A stretch of DNA of 64,000 nucleotides, taken from positions 32,279-96,278 of the forward strand of contig CAIOFF010000023.1 in the NCBI GenBank assembly GCA_903857495.1. The letters run 5' to 3'. The notes beneath the pieces were generated by a model that was given only the letters and a program-made list of their open reading frames with translations, was not told the DNA's origin and ran no database searches. A program made the position numbers and the translations under genes. This DNA comes from an uncultured Holophagaceae bacterium (GTDB lineage: Bacteria > Acidobacteriota > Holophagae > Holophagales > Holophagaceae). Positions 25,242 through 33,944 of this stretch are shown piece by piece; positions within the stretch are counted from its first letter, which is position 1, and each line of letters opens with the position of its first letter.

Positions 25242-26170
25242 TGGACCAGGACGCTTGCCAGCCGACCCCTGGCGCTCCTTGCCCCTCCGGCGAGAACAAC
25301 GGCCGCCGGGAGTTCCTCGGCGCTGCGGTGGCCGCCGTGGCGACAGCCCTGACCGGCTGCGGAAAGCTGAGCAAGGAGGAGTTCCTCCAGCACAACTTCC
25401 GAGAGCTCTCGAAGGAGGAGGTCCTCACCGTCATCGAGCGCCTCGAGAAGGAATACAAAGAGAAGTACGGCAAGGATGTCAAGGTCGCCAACACGCCGGC
25501 CCTGCCCGGCGTGATGTTCGGCTACGCCCTGGACCTGAGCCGCTGCATCGGCTGCCGGCGCTGTGTCCACGCCTGCGTCAAGGAGAACAACCAGTCCCGG
25601 GATCCCGAGATCCAGTGGATCCGGGTGCTGGAGATGGAGAAGGAGGAGGGCGTCAACCTCCAGGTCGCCGAGCAGTACTACAACCCCGCCGAAGTCCCCC
25701 GCGAGGGCCACTTCTACATGCCCGTCCAGTGCCAGCAGTGCAAGAAGCCGCCCTGCGTCAAGGTCTGCCCCGTGGGCGCCACCTGGAAGGAGAAGGACGG
25801 CATCGTGGTGGTGGACTACAACTGGTGCATCGGCTGCCGCTACTGCATGGCTGCCTGCCCCTACGGCGCGCGCCACTTCAACTGGGGCGAGCCGAACCTG
25901 CCCAGCAAGGACGTCAACACCGATACCCACTACCTGGGCAACCGCCCCCGGGCCAAGGGCGTGGTGGAGAAATGCACGTTCTGTGTCCAGCGCACCCGCA
26001 AGGGCCTCTACACCGCCTGCGTCGAGGTCTGCCCCACCGGCTCGCGGAAGTTCGGCAACCTGCTCGACAAGGAGAGCGAGATCCGCTACGTCCTCGAGAA
26101 CAAGCGGGTCTTCAAGTTCAAGGAAGAACTGAACACTCAACCCAACTTCTTCTACTTCTACGGGGTGTGA
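25238..26170 (+). CDS. Tat-exported 4x[4Fe-4S] ferredoxin-like subunit (NrfC/DmsB family)
   Basis: This 310-aa protein starts at ATG 25238, with GGAG 7 bp upstream. NNGRREFLGAAVAAVATALTG is a twin-arginine signal, and the following Cys suggests possible lipidation. Four cysteine groups are visible: CIGCRRCVHAC, CQQCKKPPCVKVCP, CIGCRYCMAACP and CTFC with CVEVCP. Together they match the NrfC/DmsB/PsrB electron-transfer subunit family binding four [4Fe-4S] clusters. A charged helical insert (SKEEVLTVIERLEKEYKEKYG) separates the signal from the first cluster. It should sit on the periplasmic face against the NrfD-like membrane subunit, passing electrons between quinol and the cytochrome. No molybdopterin catalytic subunit is encoded nearby. 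Confidence 0.9.
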   Translation: MMDQDACQPTPGAPCPSGENNGRREFLGAAVAAVATALTGCGKLSKEEFLQHNFRELSKEEVLTVIERLEKEYKEKYGKDVKVANTPALPGVMFGYALDLSRCIGCRRCVHACVKENNQSRDPEIQWIRVLEMEKEEGVNLQVAEQYYNPAEVPREGHFYMPVQCQQCKKPPCVKVCPVGATWKEKDGIVVVDYNWCIGCRYCMAACPYGARHFNWGEPNLPSKDVNTDTHYLGNRPRAKGVVEKCTFCVQRTRKGLYTACVEVCPTGSRKFGNLLDKESEIRYVLENKRVFKFKEELNTQPNFFYFYGV

Positions 26171-26174
26171 GCCA

Positions 26175-27434
26175 ATGACCACGCTGAGGAATTTCTCACG
26201 GTTCGTCACCGATACGCTCCGGATGGTCACCACCGGCGGGCCCGTCTACTACGCCTGGGTCGCTTTCCTGCTCCTGCTGATCGCCTTCGGCGCCAACGCC
26301 TACATCGGCCAGATCCACAACGGGCTCCTCGTCACGAACATGCGGGACCAGGTCTCGTGGGGCTTCTACATCGGCAACTTCACCTTCCTGGTGGGTGTGG
26401 CCGCCGCGGCCATCATGCTGGTGATCCCCGCCTACATCTATGACTGGGAACCCATCAAGGAGATCACCATCCTGGGCGAGATGCTGGCCATCAGCGCCCT
26501 GGTCATGTGCCTGGGCTTCGTCATGGTGGACATCGGCCGCCCCGACCGCTTCTGGCACATCATGCCCCTGGTGGGCCGCCTCAACTGGCCCCAGTCCATG
26601 CTGGCCTGGGACGTGCTGGTGCTGAACGCCTACCTGGTCCTGAACTACTTTGTGGTGACCTACCTCCTCTACTGCGCCTACACCGAGCGCCACTACGTCA
26701 AGAAGCTGGTGACCCCCCTGGTGCTGCTGTCCATCCCCATGGCCGTGAGCATCCACACCTGCACCGCCTACCTCTACAACGGCCTGGCCTCCCGCCCCTT
26801 CTGGAACTCGGCCATCCTGGCCCCGCGCTTCCTGGCCTCGGCCTTCTGCTCGGGTCCTGCCATCCTGCTGATCCTGCTCCAGATCCTGCGGAAGACCACG
26901 AAGCTCTCCATCAAGGACGAGGCCATCTTCAAGATCGCCGAGCTCATGGCCTACACCATGGGCTTCAACCTCTTCCTGACCGCCGCCGAGTCCTTCAAGG
27001 AGCTCTACTCCGGCACCGAGCACATGGTCTATTTCCAGTACCTGCTGTTCGGCCTCAAGGGCCACAACACCCTGGTGCCCTACGCCTGGGCGTCGATCAT
27101 CTTCGGCGCGATCGCCTTCATCCTCTTCCTGGTGCCCAAGACCCGCACCAACTGGGTGACCCTCAACATCGGCTGCGTCCTGATCTACGCCAGCGTCTAC
27201 ATCGAGAAGGGCATGGGCCTCATCATCCCCGGCCTCACCCCCGATGCCCTGGGCGAGATCTACGTCTACACGCCCTCCGTCACCGAGATCTCCGTGGCTG
27301 CGGGCATCTTCGCCCTGGGCTTCCTGGTCTTCACCCTCATGCTGAAGGCCGCCGTACCCATGATGCTCGGCGAGTTCACCATCAGCCGCGGCCGGAAAGG
27401 CGCCCAGCCCGCCAAGTCCGAAGGGCACGCCTGA
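26175..27434 (+). CDS. NrfD/PsrC-family quinone-interacting membrane subunit
   Basis: This 419-aa polytopic protein has about nine or ten transmembrane helices and belongs to the NrfD/PsrC (polysulfide reductase-like) family. Family features include GPVYYAWVAFLLLLIAFGANAY at the N-terminus, DQVSWGFYIGNFTFLVGVA, then VDIGRPDRFWHIMPL (the conserved D-x-G-R-P-x-R-x-x-H loop) and NSPQSMLAWD-like NWPQSMLAWDVLVL. It lies 4 bp after the ferredoxin subunit. It would oxidise or reduce menaquinone in the inner membrane and exchange electrons with the periplasmic FeS and haem subunits. It is the last gene of the module and is followed by a strong hairpin terminator at 27474-27511. Similar cytochrome/FeS/NrfD sets occur in metal- and sulfur-respiring bacteria. 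Confidence 0.9.
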   Translation: MTTLRNFSRFVTDTLRMVTTGGPVYYAWVAFLLLLIAFGANAYIGQIHNGLLVTNMRDQVSWGFYIGNFTFLVGVAAAAIMLVIPAYIYDWEPIKEITILGEMLAISALVMCLGFVMVDIGRPDRFWHIMPLVGRLNWPQSMLAWDVLVLNAYLVLNYFVVTYLLYCAYTERHYVKKLVTPLVLLSIPMAVSIHTCTAYLYNGLASRPFWNSAILAPRFLASAFCSGPAILLILLQILRKTTKLSIKDEAIFKIAELMAYTMGFNLFLTAAESFKELYSGTEHMVYFQYLLFGLKGHNTLVPYAWASIIFGAIAFILFLVPKTRTNWVTLNIGCVLIYASVYIEKGMGLIIPGLTPDALGEIYVYTPSVTEISVAAGIFALGFLVFTLMLKAAVPMMLGEFTISRGRKGAQPAKSEGHA

Positions 27435-27473
27435 CGGTTCACGCGCCCCGCAACAGGGATCGCCATCGCCAAG

Positions 27474-27511
27474 AGAAAAGGAGCTGCAGAAGCATCTGCA
27501 GCTCCTTTTCT
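27474..27511 (+). terminator. Rho-independent-type terminator after the NrfD operon
   Basis: A perfect 17-bp inverted repeat, AGAAAAGGAGCTGCAGA (27474-27490) and TCTGCAGCTCCTTTTCT (27495-27511), encloses the tetraloop AGCA. The stem ends with a CTCCTTTTCT run, giving a U-rich tail. It begins 40 bp after the stop of the NrfD-like gene and lies upstream of the histidine kinase. The A-rich left foot means it could also terminate from the other direction. Confidence 0.85.
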
Positions 27512-27615
27512 GTACCAGGAGACGCTGCGGTGGGATGAAAATCAGCCTTACTGCCACTCGACCGATAAGAGAGGGAACCGGGGACAAGCGCTGCAAGATC
27601 AGCGGGGAGATTCGG

Positions 27616-30141
27616 ATGAAAGGCTATCTGACTCGGCTTGGCATTCGCACAAAGCTTGTTGCTCTGTTTGTTGCGATCAAGGTGGTGCCAATGCTGCTGC
27701 TGGCTTTGCTGGCCTGGCAGGGGGTCACCCGGCTGGGGAGAGAAGTCTCCGACCGCAGTTCCCGCATGGCCGACAGCATGCGCGACACCGTGGGAGAGCT
27801 GAGTGATGTGATGGCCAAGGAATCGGTGCGCGCCCTTGACCTCAAGTCACGGGAACTCATCGAGCGGCTGACGACGGACACCGCGCTGGCGGTCGCAGAG
27901 TTCCTGAAGGCCCGGGACAATGATGTGCTTCTGGCAGCGGCCCTCGAACCTACCGAGGCCGATTTCGAGCGCTTCCTGAGGAACCGGACTCGTGCCCTGG
28001 TGGTGCCCGGGAAATGGGTTCTGAGTGGAGATGAAAAATCCTGGCTGCAGGAGACCAAACAGACGACACGTTCGGAAAGGATCGAACCAGACAACCCCGA
28101 GAACAAGCTGGATTTCAATTATCGTCCCCCGGACCATTCCAGCTTGAGGGAAGAGCGACCTCTCTATCACGAGATGACGTTCGTGGCTTTGGACGGTCTT
28201 GAGAAGGTGAAGGTTTCGGCCACAGGACTACTGTCCAGGGAGCTACGTAATGTGGCGCAGAAAAGGAACACCTATGCCTGTGCCGAGACCTACTTCGAGG
28301 ACCTGAAACGATTGCTGCCCGGAGAGATCTATGTTTCGGACGTGATTGGACCCTACGTTCGCTCCCACTACTACGGGGCGGTTACCCCAGAAGCCGCCCA
28401 GCAGGCCAAGATTCCCTTCGCTCCGGGCAAGGAAGCCTACTCTGGCCGGGAGAATCCCCTTGGCAAGCGCTTCCAGGGGATCATCCGCTGGGCAACCCCG
28501 GTGGTCAGGAACGGCAAGACGATCGGATATGTGACCCTGGCGCTCAACCACGATCACGTGATGAGTTTTACCGACAATCTGATGCCAACAGAGGCCCGCT
28601 ATACGCCCATTCCGGATGCTTCGAATGGCAACTATGCCTTCATGTGGGATTACCGGGATCGAAACATCGCGCACCCTCGGCATCAATCGATCATCGGGTT
28701 CAACCCGAAAACAGGGGACTACGAAACCCCCTGGCTCGAGGCCTCTATTTACAAAGGGTGGAAACAGAGTGGCAAATCACTGAGGAAATACCTTGAAACC
28801 GTACCGGCTTTTGATCACCAGAGCCGAGAGAAGAAACCTTCCGTGGAGTTGATCAAGGAAGGCATCCGAGGGCTGGACGGGCGCTACCTGAATTTCGCCC
28901 CCCAGTGCCAGGGCTGGTATGACCTGACCAAGCAGGGGGGGTCAGGGTCCTTCGCCATCCTCTGGTCGGGAGTATGGAAGCTGACGACCGCAGCGACCAT
29001 CCCCTACTTCACAGGGAAATATGGCAAGACGCCCCGCGGATTCGGCTACGTGACCATTGGGGCAAATGTGGATGAGTTCCACAAGGCCGCCACCGTGACG
29101 AAAGCGCTGCTCGATACCCGAGTCAACGTCTACAGCCAGCAGATGAAGCAAACCGCAAAAGATACACGCGACATGATTTTTTCGAGCATGAGCAAGACGG
29201 CATGGTCCCTGGCAGGGATGACAACCCTGATGATCGTGCTGGTGATCCTGATTGCGGTCTGGTTGGCCAACATGCTGACCGGCCGGGTGACCATGCTTTC
29301 CGGGGGGCTTCAGAAGATCGAGCAAGGCGACCTGTCCTTCCGGATCGGGAAGACCAGCGATGACGAGATGGGGCTCCTTGCCGATTCGATCAACCGCATG
29401 GCTGACAGCGTCCAGAGTTCCTTCACGCACCTGGAAGGGGCCCGCCAGCGGGCTGAAGAGGCCAACCGGCTGAAGAGCGTGTTCCTGGCCAGCATGTCCC
29501 ACGAACTGCGGACACCCCTCAATGGCATTCTGGGCTTTTCGGAACTTCTGAAATTGGATCTGCAGGATGCCGAGCAGCGCTCTTTCGCGGAGACGATTCA
29601 CAGCAGCAGTGAGCATCTGCTCAATCTGTTGAATGACCTGCTGGACCTGGCCAAGATCGAGGCCGGGCGAATGGAATTGAAACTGGTGTCAACGGAACTC
29701 AAGCCTCTCCTGGTCAACGTCACCGCAGTCCATCGGGCCCATGCCGAGCGCAAAGGCCTCGTGCTGACAGAGCAGTACGCCCCAGAGCTTCCGGCCACAC
29801 TGCTGTGCGACCCCACGCGCCTGGTCCAGATCCTCAACAATCTCCTCAACAACGCCGTCAAGTTCACAGCGAGCGGTTCGATCACGCTGTCCGTCGAGTG
29901 TCTCGAGCATGCCCTGCGGTTCGCCGTGAGCGACACCGGAATCGGTATATCAAAAGACCAGCAGCAGCGAATTTTCGATAAATTTCATCAAGCTGACAAT
30001 TTTCTTACCAGCGAGCATACTGGTACCGGCCTCGGTTTGGCTCTCGCAAGGGAATTTGTGACTCTGATGGGAGGGGAGATGGGCATCGAATCCGAACCGG
30101 GCAAAGGGGCATCCTTCTTCTTCCTCGTGCCGAACCGATGA
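27616..30141 (+). CDS. Membrane sensor histidine kinase (large extracytoplasmic sensor, HAMP, HisKA, HATPase)
   Basis: This 841-aa protein is started at ATG 27616, with GGGGAG at 27604-27609; an in-frame ATG at 27535 adds 27 residues without a good site. A membrane helix at about residues 14-36 precedes a long periplasmic region of about 490 residues containing motifs like YGAVTPEAAQ and GFGYVTIGANVDEFH, suggestive of a Cache-like sensor. A second helix at about 530-550 is followed by HAMP (GLQKIEQGDLSFRIG) and a HisKA box SHELRTPLNGILGF with His629. The ATPase domain has LLNNAVKFTASG, DTGIGI and GTGLGLALAREF. No receiver is fused; the cognate is probably the ATGA-overlapping receiver gene downstream. 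Base composition is lower in GC than its neighbours, hinting at a different history. Confidence 0.88.
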   Translation: MKGYLTRLGIRTKLVALFVAIKVVPMLLLALLAWQGVTRLGREVSDRSSRMADSMRDTVGELSDVMAKESVRALDLKSRELIERLTTDTALAVAEFLKARDNDVLLAAALEPTEADFERFLRNRTRALVVPGKWVLSGDEKSWLQETKQTTRSERIEPDNPENKLDFNYRPPDHSSLREERPLYHEMTFVALDGLEKVKVSATGLLSRELRNVAQKRNTYACAETYFEDLKRLLPGEIYVSDVIGPYVRSHYYGAVTPEAAQQAKIPFAPGKEAYSGRENPLGKRFQGIIRWATPVVRNGKTIGYVTLALNHDHVMSFTDNLMPTEARYTPIPDASNGNYAFMWDYRDRNIAHPRHQSIIGFNPKTGDYETPWLEASIYKGWKQSGKSLRKYLETVPAFDHQSREKKPSVELIKEGIRGLDGRYLNFAPQCQGWYDLTKQGGSGSFAILWSGVWKLTTAATIPYFTGKYGKTPRGFGYVTIGANVDEFHKAATVTKALLDTRVNVYSQQMKQTAKDTRDMIFSSMSKTAWSLAGMTTLMIVLVILIAVWLANMLTGRVTMLSGGLQKIEQGDLSFRIGKTSDDEMGLLADSINRMADSVQSSFTHLEGARQRAEEANRLKSVFLASMSHELRTPLNGILGFSELLKLDLQDAEQRSFAETIHSSSEHLLNLLNDLLDLAKIEAGRMELKLVSTELKPLLVNVTAVHRAHAERKGLVLTEQYAPELPATLLCDPTRLVQILNNLLNNAVKFTASGSITLSVECLEHALRFAVSDTGIGISKDQQQRIFDKFHQADNFLTSEHTGTGLGLALAREFVTLMGGEMGIESEPGKGASFFFLVPNR

Positions 30142-30533
30142 AAAAAAGAGCGCTGATTGTCGACGACACAGAGCTGAACCGCAAACTCGCCATCGCCATC
30201 TTGAGGCGGGAAGGCTGGGAAGCCGAGCAGGTGGCCTGCGGTAAGGCGGCACTCGCCATGCTCAAGGAAGACTGCAACTTCGACATCGTCCTGCTCGACA
30301 TCAGGATGCCCGACATGAGTGGGGAGGAAGTCTGCGGTACCCTGCGCGCCGACCCCCGCACAGCCAAGATCCCGCTGATCGCCTACACCGCGCATGCGCT
30401 TGAGGACGAGCTCCAGGGCTTTCGGGATATTGGATTCAACGAAGTGCTGGTGAAGCCGACCAATGTCGAGGCCATGAGGGCTGCGCTGGCAAAGGTCCTG
30501 GTCCTGCCGAAGCTGCCGGAAGAGCAGGGCTGA
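30138..30533 (+). CDS. Single-domain response regulator (CheY/DivK-like)
   Basis: This 131-aa protein consists of one receiver domain. The acidic pair is Asp9-Asp10 (IVDDTELNRK), the phospho-acceptor is Asp54 (IVLLDIRMPDMSG), the switch Thr lies in YTAHA, and the conserved Lys is in VKPTN. It has no output domain. Its start overlaps the stop of the upstream histidine kinase by 4 bp (ATGA), so the pair very probably forms a two-component system acting by protein-protein interaction. It converges with the HD-GYP regulator gene, 32 bp apart. Confidence 0.9.
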   Translation: MKKRALIVDDTELNRKLAIAILRREGWEAEQVACGKAALAMLKEDCNFDIVLLDIRMPDMSGEEVCGTLRADPRTAKIPLIAYTAHALEDELQGFRDIGFNEVLVKPTNVEAMRAALAKVLVLPKLPEEQG

Positions 30534-30565
30534 AGAGGGACTCGTATCGACGTCCGAAGCAGACG

Positions 30566-31648
30566 CTACAGCCCCGTGAACCCGGGCAGGGGGTCGTTGG
30601 GGTGGGCGGCGAGGATTTCCCTGAACCGGTCCAGGTTGGGCAGGAAGAGCTCCACCAGGTCGGGATCGAAGTGGACACCGGCCCCCTCCCGGATCACCTG
30701 GATCACCTGGTGTTCTGGCCAGGGCTCCTTGTAGTGCCGCCGGTTGCTGACAGCGTCGTAGACATCCAGCAGCGAGGTGATCCTCGCTTCGATGGGGATC
30801 TCCTGCTCGCGGAGGCCGAAGGGGTAGCCGCTGCCATCCCACTTCTCGTGGTGCCCCAGGGCGATGCGGGCGCCCATCTGGATGAAGGGGACCGTGGAGC
30901 CCTTGAGGATGGTGGCGCCCATGGTGGTGTGCATCTTCATGGTGACCCACTCGTCCGGCGTGAGGGCCGCGGGCTTCTGGAGAATGGCGTCGGGCACGCC
31001 GATCTTGCCGATGTCATGCATGGGGGCGGCGGACTCGATGGTCTCCACCGCCAGCTCGCTCCAGCCCAGCAGGCGCACCAGCTCGGCCGCGTAGAGGCCG
31101 ATGCGCCGCACGTGCATGCCCGTCTCGTTGTCGCGGTGCTCGCTCGCGGAGATGAGCCGGAGGGCGATCTCCTCGCGTGACTGCCGGATCTCCAGAGTCT
31201 GCTCGCGCACCTTCCGGGCCAGCTGGGCCTCCCGATCCCGGTAGGCGATCTCGAGCATCCGCCGCCGCAGGGCGCTGTTCACCTGGACCAGGATCTCGCG
31301 GGGCTGGAAGGGCTTCAGCACGTAGCCGAAGGCCCCCTGCTGGAGGCACTCGATGGCGGTCTCCGTGTCCTCCAGGGAGCTGACCATCACCACCGAGATG
31401 TCCGGGATCCGGTCCTGGATGGCCCGCACGAGATCCAGCCCCGAGGCGGCCGGCATCTGGATGTCGCAAAGGATCAGGTCGATCCCGTCCGCGGCCAGCA
31501 GGGCCAAGGCCCCCGCCACGTCCTCCGCCTCGAGGCAGCGGTAGCCCGCCTTGGTTAGAATGCGCTGCAGGGCGAGGCGGACGATGGGCAAGTCATCGAC
31601 GATGAGCACGCTGGTCTGCTTCGGCCCCACCCAGGCATGGTCCGCCAT
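30566..31648 (-). CDS. Response regulator with HD-GYP domain (predicted cyclic-di-GMP phosphodiesterase)
   Basis: This 360-aa protein starts at ATG 31648 (GGAGAGG directly upstream); a longer frame to 31732 is unlikely. The receiver domain covers residues about 12-130, with the phospho-acceptor at Asp62 (LILCDIQMPAASG). A coiled linker (EAQLARKVREQTLEIRQSREE) leads to an HD-GYP domain at about 165-350. Its motifs are intact: HVRRIG, then MHDIGKIGVPD (the HD), MKMHTTMGATIL, and HHEKWDGSGYPFGL (the HHE and GYP parts). HD-GYP enzymes hydrolyse cyclic di-GMP, so phosphorylation of the receiver should tune c-di-GMP level. It is a single gene. No GGDEF protein is visible in the window. Confidence 0.92.
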   Translation of the reverse strand: MADHAWVGPKQTSVLIVDDLPIVRLALQRILTKAGYRCLEAEDVAGALALLAADGIDLILCDIQMPAASGLDLVRAIQDRIPDISVVMVSSLEDTETAIECLQQGAFGYVLKPFQPREILVQVNSALRRRMLEIAYRDREAQLARKVREQTLEIRQSREEIALRLISASEHRDNETGMHVRRIGLYAAELVRLLGWSELAVETIESAAPMHDIGKIGVPDAILQKPAALTPDEWVTMKMHTTMGATILKGSTVPFIQMGARIALGHHEKWDGSGYPFGLREQEIPIEARITSLLDVYDAVSNRRHYKEPWPEHQVIQVIREGAGVHFDPDLVELFLPNLDRFREILAAHPNDPLPGFTGL

Positions 31649-31780
31649 GGCCTCTCCGTTCCAATGACTCAACGGCTCCTGTCCCGGATGACTGTAGTTC
31701 AAGCTGCCCCACCTGGCGGAAAAAGCCCTCATTAATACTTATTTACACACCAATAAGGGAGGACCCGGAGGCGGGAGCCT

Positions 31781-32227
31781 CTAGCGGGCCCACTCCAGGG
31801 AGTCGCGCTTGGCCGAGTAGTGCGCACCCAGGTTCAGGGCGATGGCCCGGTCGCAGAGCTCCAGGGCCCCGTGGAAGTCGCCCAGCTCGCTGTGCGCCTG
31901 GATGCCCCGCTCGAAGCAGGTCAGGCCCTCCAGCAGACGGCGGTACTCGTGGGGGAAGGCCGCCTCCAGTTCGGGCAGCCGCTCGAGGGCCAGGCCGCAG
32001 GCCTCGACGGCCTCTTCCCAGCGGCCCAGCTGGCCGAGGGCGTCGGCCACCAGATCCTGGGCCACGGCCTTGACCGCGTTGGGCAGGCTGCCCTGGCCCT
32101 CCAGGGTTCGGCGCAGATACTTCAGGGCGGACTCGGGCCCACTGAAGGCCGCCTCGCGATGCCCGGCCTGCAGGTCCTCCAGGACATCCTTCACGGACTT
32201 GCGGTTGGGTTCGATGCGCTTGGCCAT
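31781..32227 (-). CDS. Small helical protein, TPR-like
   Basis: This 148-aa cytoplasmic protein has helix pairs resembling tetratricopeptide repeats: DLVADALGQLGRWEEAVEACGLALERLPEL (about residues 59-88) and CFERGIQAHSELGDFHGALELCDRAIAL (about 104-131). These match the TPR pattern of small residues at positions 8 and 20. The N-terminus is basic (MAKRIEPNRKSVKDVLEDL). No enzymatic motif is visible, so a scaffold role is plausible. It lies downstream of guaA on the minus strand, separated by a spacer containing one copy of the guaA-flanking repeat, and upstream of the HD-GYP gene. Confidence 0.65.
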   Translation of the reverse strand: MAKRIEPNRKSVKDVLEDLQAGHREAAFSGPESALKYLRRTLEGQGSLPNAVKAVAQDLVADALGQLGRWEEAVEACGLALERLPELEAAFPHEYRRLLEGLTCFERGIQAHSELGDFHGALELCDRAIALNLGAHYSAKRDSLEWAR

Positions 32228-32302
32228 TGGAGCCTGTCAGTTGATGGACGTCATTGGAATCATGGATGGCTATCTGGCAGACCCGCCATCAGGCCAGCCG
32301 AT

Positions 32303-32328
32303 CTGCGTAATCTGCGACATCTGCGGTT
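32303..32328. repeat. Left copy of the guaA-flanking inverted repeat
   Basis: CTGCGTAATCTGCGACATCTGCGGTT, present here as one 26-base unit, is the reverse complement of 33886-33911 with 24 of 26 positions matching. The unit itself is an iteration of a roughly 9-base ATCTGCG motif. It lies just after the guaA stop. Confidence 0.7.
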
Positions 32329-32332
32329 AAGG

Positions 32333-33862
32333 TCACTCGTATTCGATGGTGGCGGGCGGCTTGGAGGTGATGTCGAAGAGTACTCGGTTGATGCCCTTCA
32401 CCTCGTTGACGATGCGCTGGGCGATCTTCTCCAGCAGCTCGTGGGGCAGGCGGGCCCAGTCCGCCGTCATGAAGTCCTCGCTGGTCACGGCCCGCAGGGC
32501 GCAGATGGCCTCGTAGGTGCGCTCATCGCCCATGATGCCCACAGTCTGCACCGGCAGCAGGACCGCGAAAGCCTGGCTGGTGCGGGCATACCAGCCGCTC
32601 TCGCGCAGCTCCTGAAGGAAGATCGCGTCCGCATTCTGGAGGATGGTGACCCGCTCCCGCGTGATGGTGCCTGGCAGGCGCACCGCCAGACCCGGGCCCG
32701 GGAAGGGGTGCCGCTGATTCATCTCCTGGGGCAGGCCCAGGGCCAGGCCCGTGGCGCGGACCTCGTCCTTGAAGAGCTCCCGCAGGGGCTCCACCAGCTG
32801 CATGCGCATGCGCTCGGGCAGGCCGCCGACGTTGTGGTGGGACTTCACTAGGATGGCGCCGCCGATGCCGCTGCTCTCGATGACATCCGGGTAGGTGGTG
32901 CCCTGGCCCAGGAAGTCCGCCTGCACCTTGCCCGCCTCGCGCTCGAAGACCTCGATGAACTTGCCGCCGATGATCTTCCGCTTCTGCTCGGGATCGGTGA
33001 TGCCTTCGAGGGCGCCAAGGAACTCGTCGGCGGCGTCCACCCAGATCACCTTCAGCTCGAAGGGCGCGAAGTAGGCCTGCACCTGCAGCATCTCGTCCTT
33101 GCGCATGAGGCCATGATCCACGAAGACGCAGGTGAGCTGCTTGCCGATGGCCTTGTGCAGCAGCAGGGCCGCCACGCTGGAGTCCACACCGCCGCTGAGG
33201 CCCAGCACCACGGTGCCAGTGCCGACCTGCTGGCGGATGACCCGGACCTTCTCCTCGATGAAGTTGCCCGCGTTCCAGTCGAGGCTCATGCCGCAGGACC
33301 GGAGGAAGTTCAGCAGCAGGGGCGTGCCCTGGGCGCTGTGGGTGACCTCCGGGTGGAACTGGATGCCGTAGATCCGCCGGGCCGCGTCCTCCATGGCCGC
33401 CACGGGCACGCTGGGCGTGCTGGCCGTCACGGTGAAGCCCGGGGGCGCCACCTCCACGTGGTCGCCGTGGCTCATCCAGACCTGCTGCGTGTGGGGCAGC
33501 CCCTCCAGGATCACGGACTGCTCGGGGAAGGCCTGGATCTCGGCCTTGCCGTACTCGCGGCTGGTGGCCCGGTGCAGCTGGCCGCCCAGGTTCCGGGCGA
33601 TGATCTGCTGGCCGTAGCAGATGCCCAGCACGGGCACGCCCAGCTCCAGGATGGCCATGTCCAGCTCCGGCGCGCCGGGCTCCAGGACCGAGTTGGGACC
33701 GCCCGACAGGATCACGCCCCGGAGGTCCGGACCCGCGATCTCGGCGGCGGTGGTGCCGCTGTTGTGCACGAGGCCGAAGGCCCCCAGCTCCCGCAGCCGC
33801 CGGGTGATCAGCCGCGTGTACTGGCTGCCGTAGTCGATGATCGCGATCCGTTCGTGGTGCAT
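32333..33862 (-). CDS. guaA: GMP synthase (glutamine-hydrolysing)
   Basis: This 509-aa protein converts XMP to GMP with ATP and glutamine, the last step of guanine nucleotide synthesis. The N-terminal class I amidotransferase domain (about 1-195) has ILSGGPNSV, the nucleophile Cys82 in GICYGQQ, and the His/Glu pair in FHPEVTH. The ATP-pyrophosphatase domain begins at about residue 210 with the P-loop LGLSGGVDSSVAA. The C-terminal dimerisation domain includes HPFPGPGLAVRLPG and ends KPPATIEYE, the conserved C-terminus. Length and motifs are normal. The gene stands alone on the minus strand, with an inverted-repeat pair on both sides. glyS lies upstream and the TPR-like gene downstream. Confidence 0.97.
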   Translation of the reverse strand: MHHERIAIIDYGSQYTRLITRRLRELGAFGLVHNSGTTAAEIAGPDLRGVILSGGPNSVLEPGAPELDMAILELGVPVLGICYGQQIIARNLGGQLHRATSREYGKAEIQAFPEQSVILEGLPHTQQVWMSHGDHVEVAPPGFTVTASTPSVPVAAMEDAARRIYGIQFHPEVTHSAQGTPLLLNFLRSCGMSLDWNAGNFIEEKVRVIRQQVGTGTVVLGLSGGVDSSVAALLLHKAIGKQLTCVFVDHGLMRKDEMLQVQAYFAPFELKVIWVDAADEFLGALEGITDPEQKRKIIGGKFIEVFEREAGKVQADFLGQGTTYPDVIESSGIGGAILVKSHHNVGGLPERMRMQLVEPLRELFKDEVRATGLALGLPQEMNQRHPFPGPGLAVRLPGTITRERVTILQNADAIFLQELRESGWYARTSQAFAVLLPVQTVGIMGDERTYEAICALRAVTSEDFMTADWARLPHELLEKIAQRIVNEVKGINRVLFDITSKPPATIEYE

Positions 33863-33885
33863 GGGGGCCTCTTCAAGTGCTCTTG

Positions 33886-33911
33886 AACCGCAGATGGCGC
33901 AGATGACGCAG
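33886..33911. repeat. Right copy of the guaA-flanking inverted repeat
   Basis: AACCGCAGATGGCGCAGATG followed by ACGCAG forms the 26-base partner of 32303-32328 in opposite orientation. It lies 24 bp upstream of the guaA start, within the 82-bp spacer between glyS and guaA, so it is probably in the guaA leader or promoter. Confidence 0.7.
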
Positions 33912-33944
33912 AGGTAAGGCCACGTGACCCTGTCGTTGTCCTGA

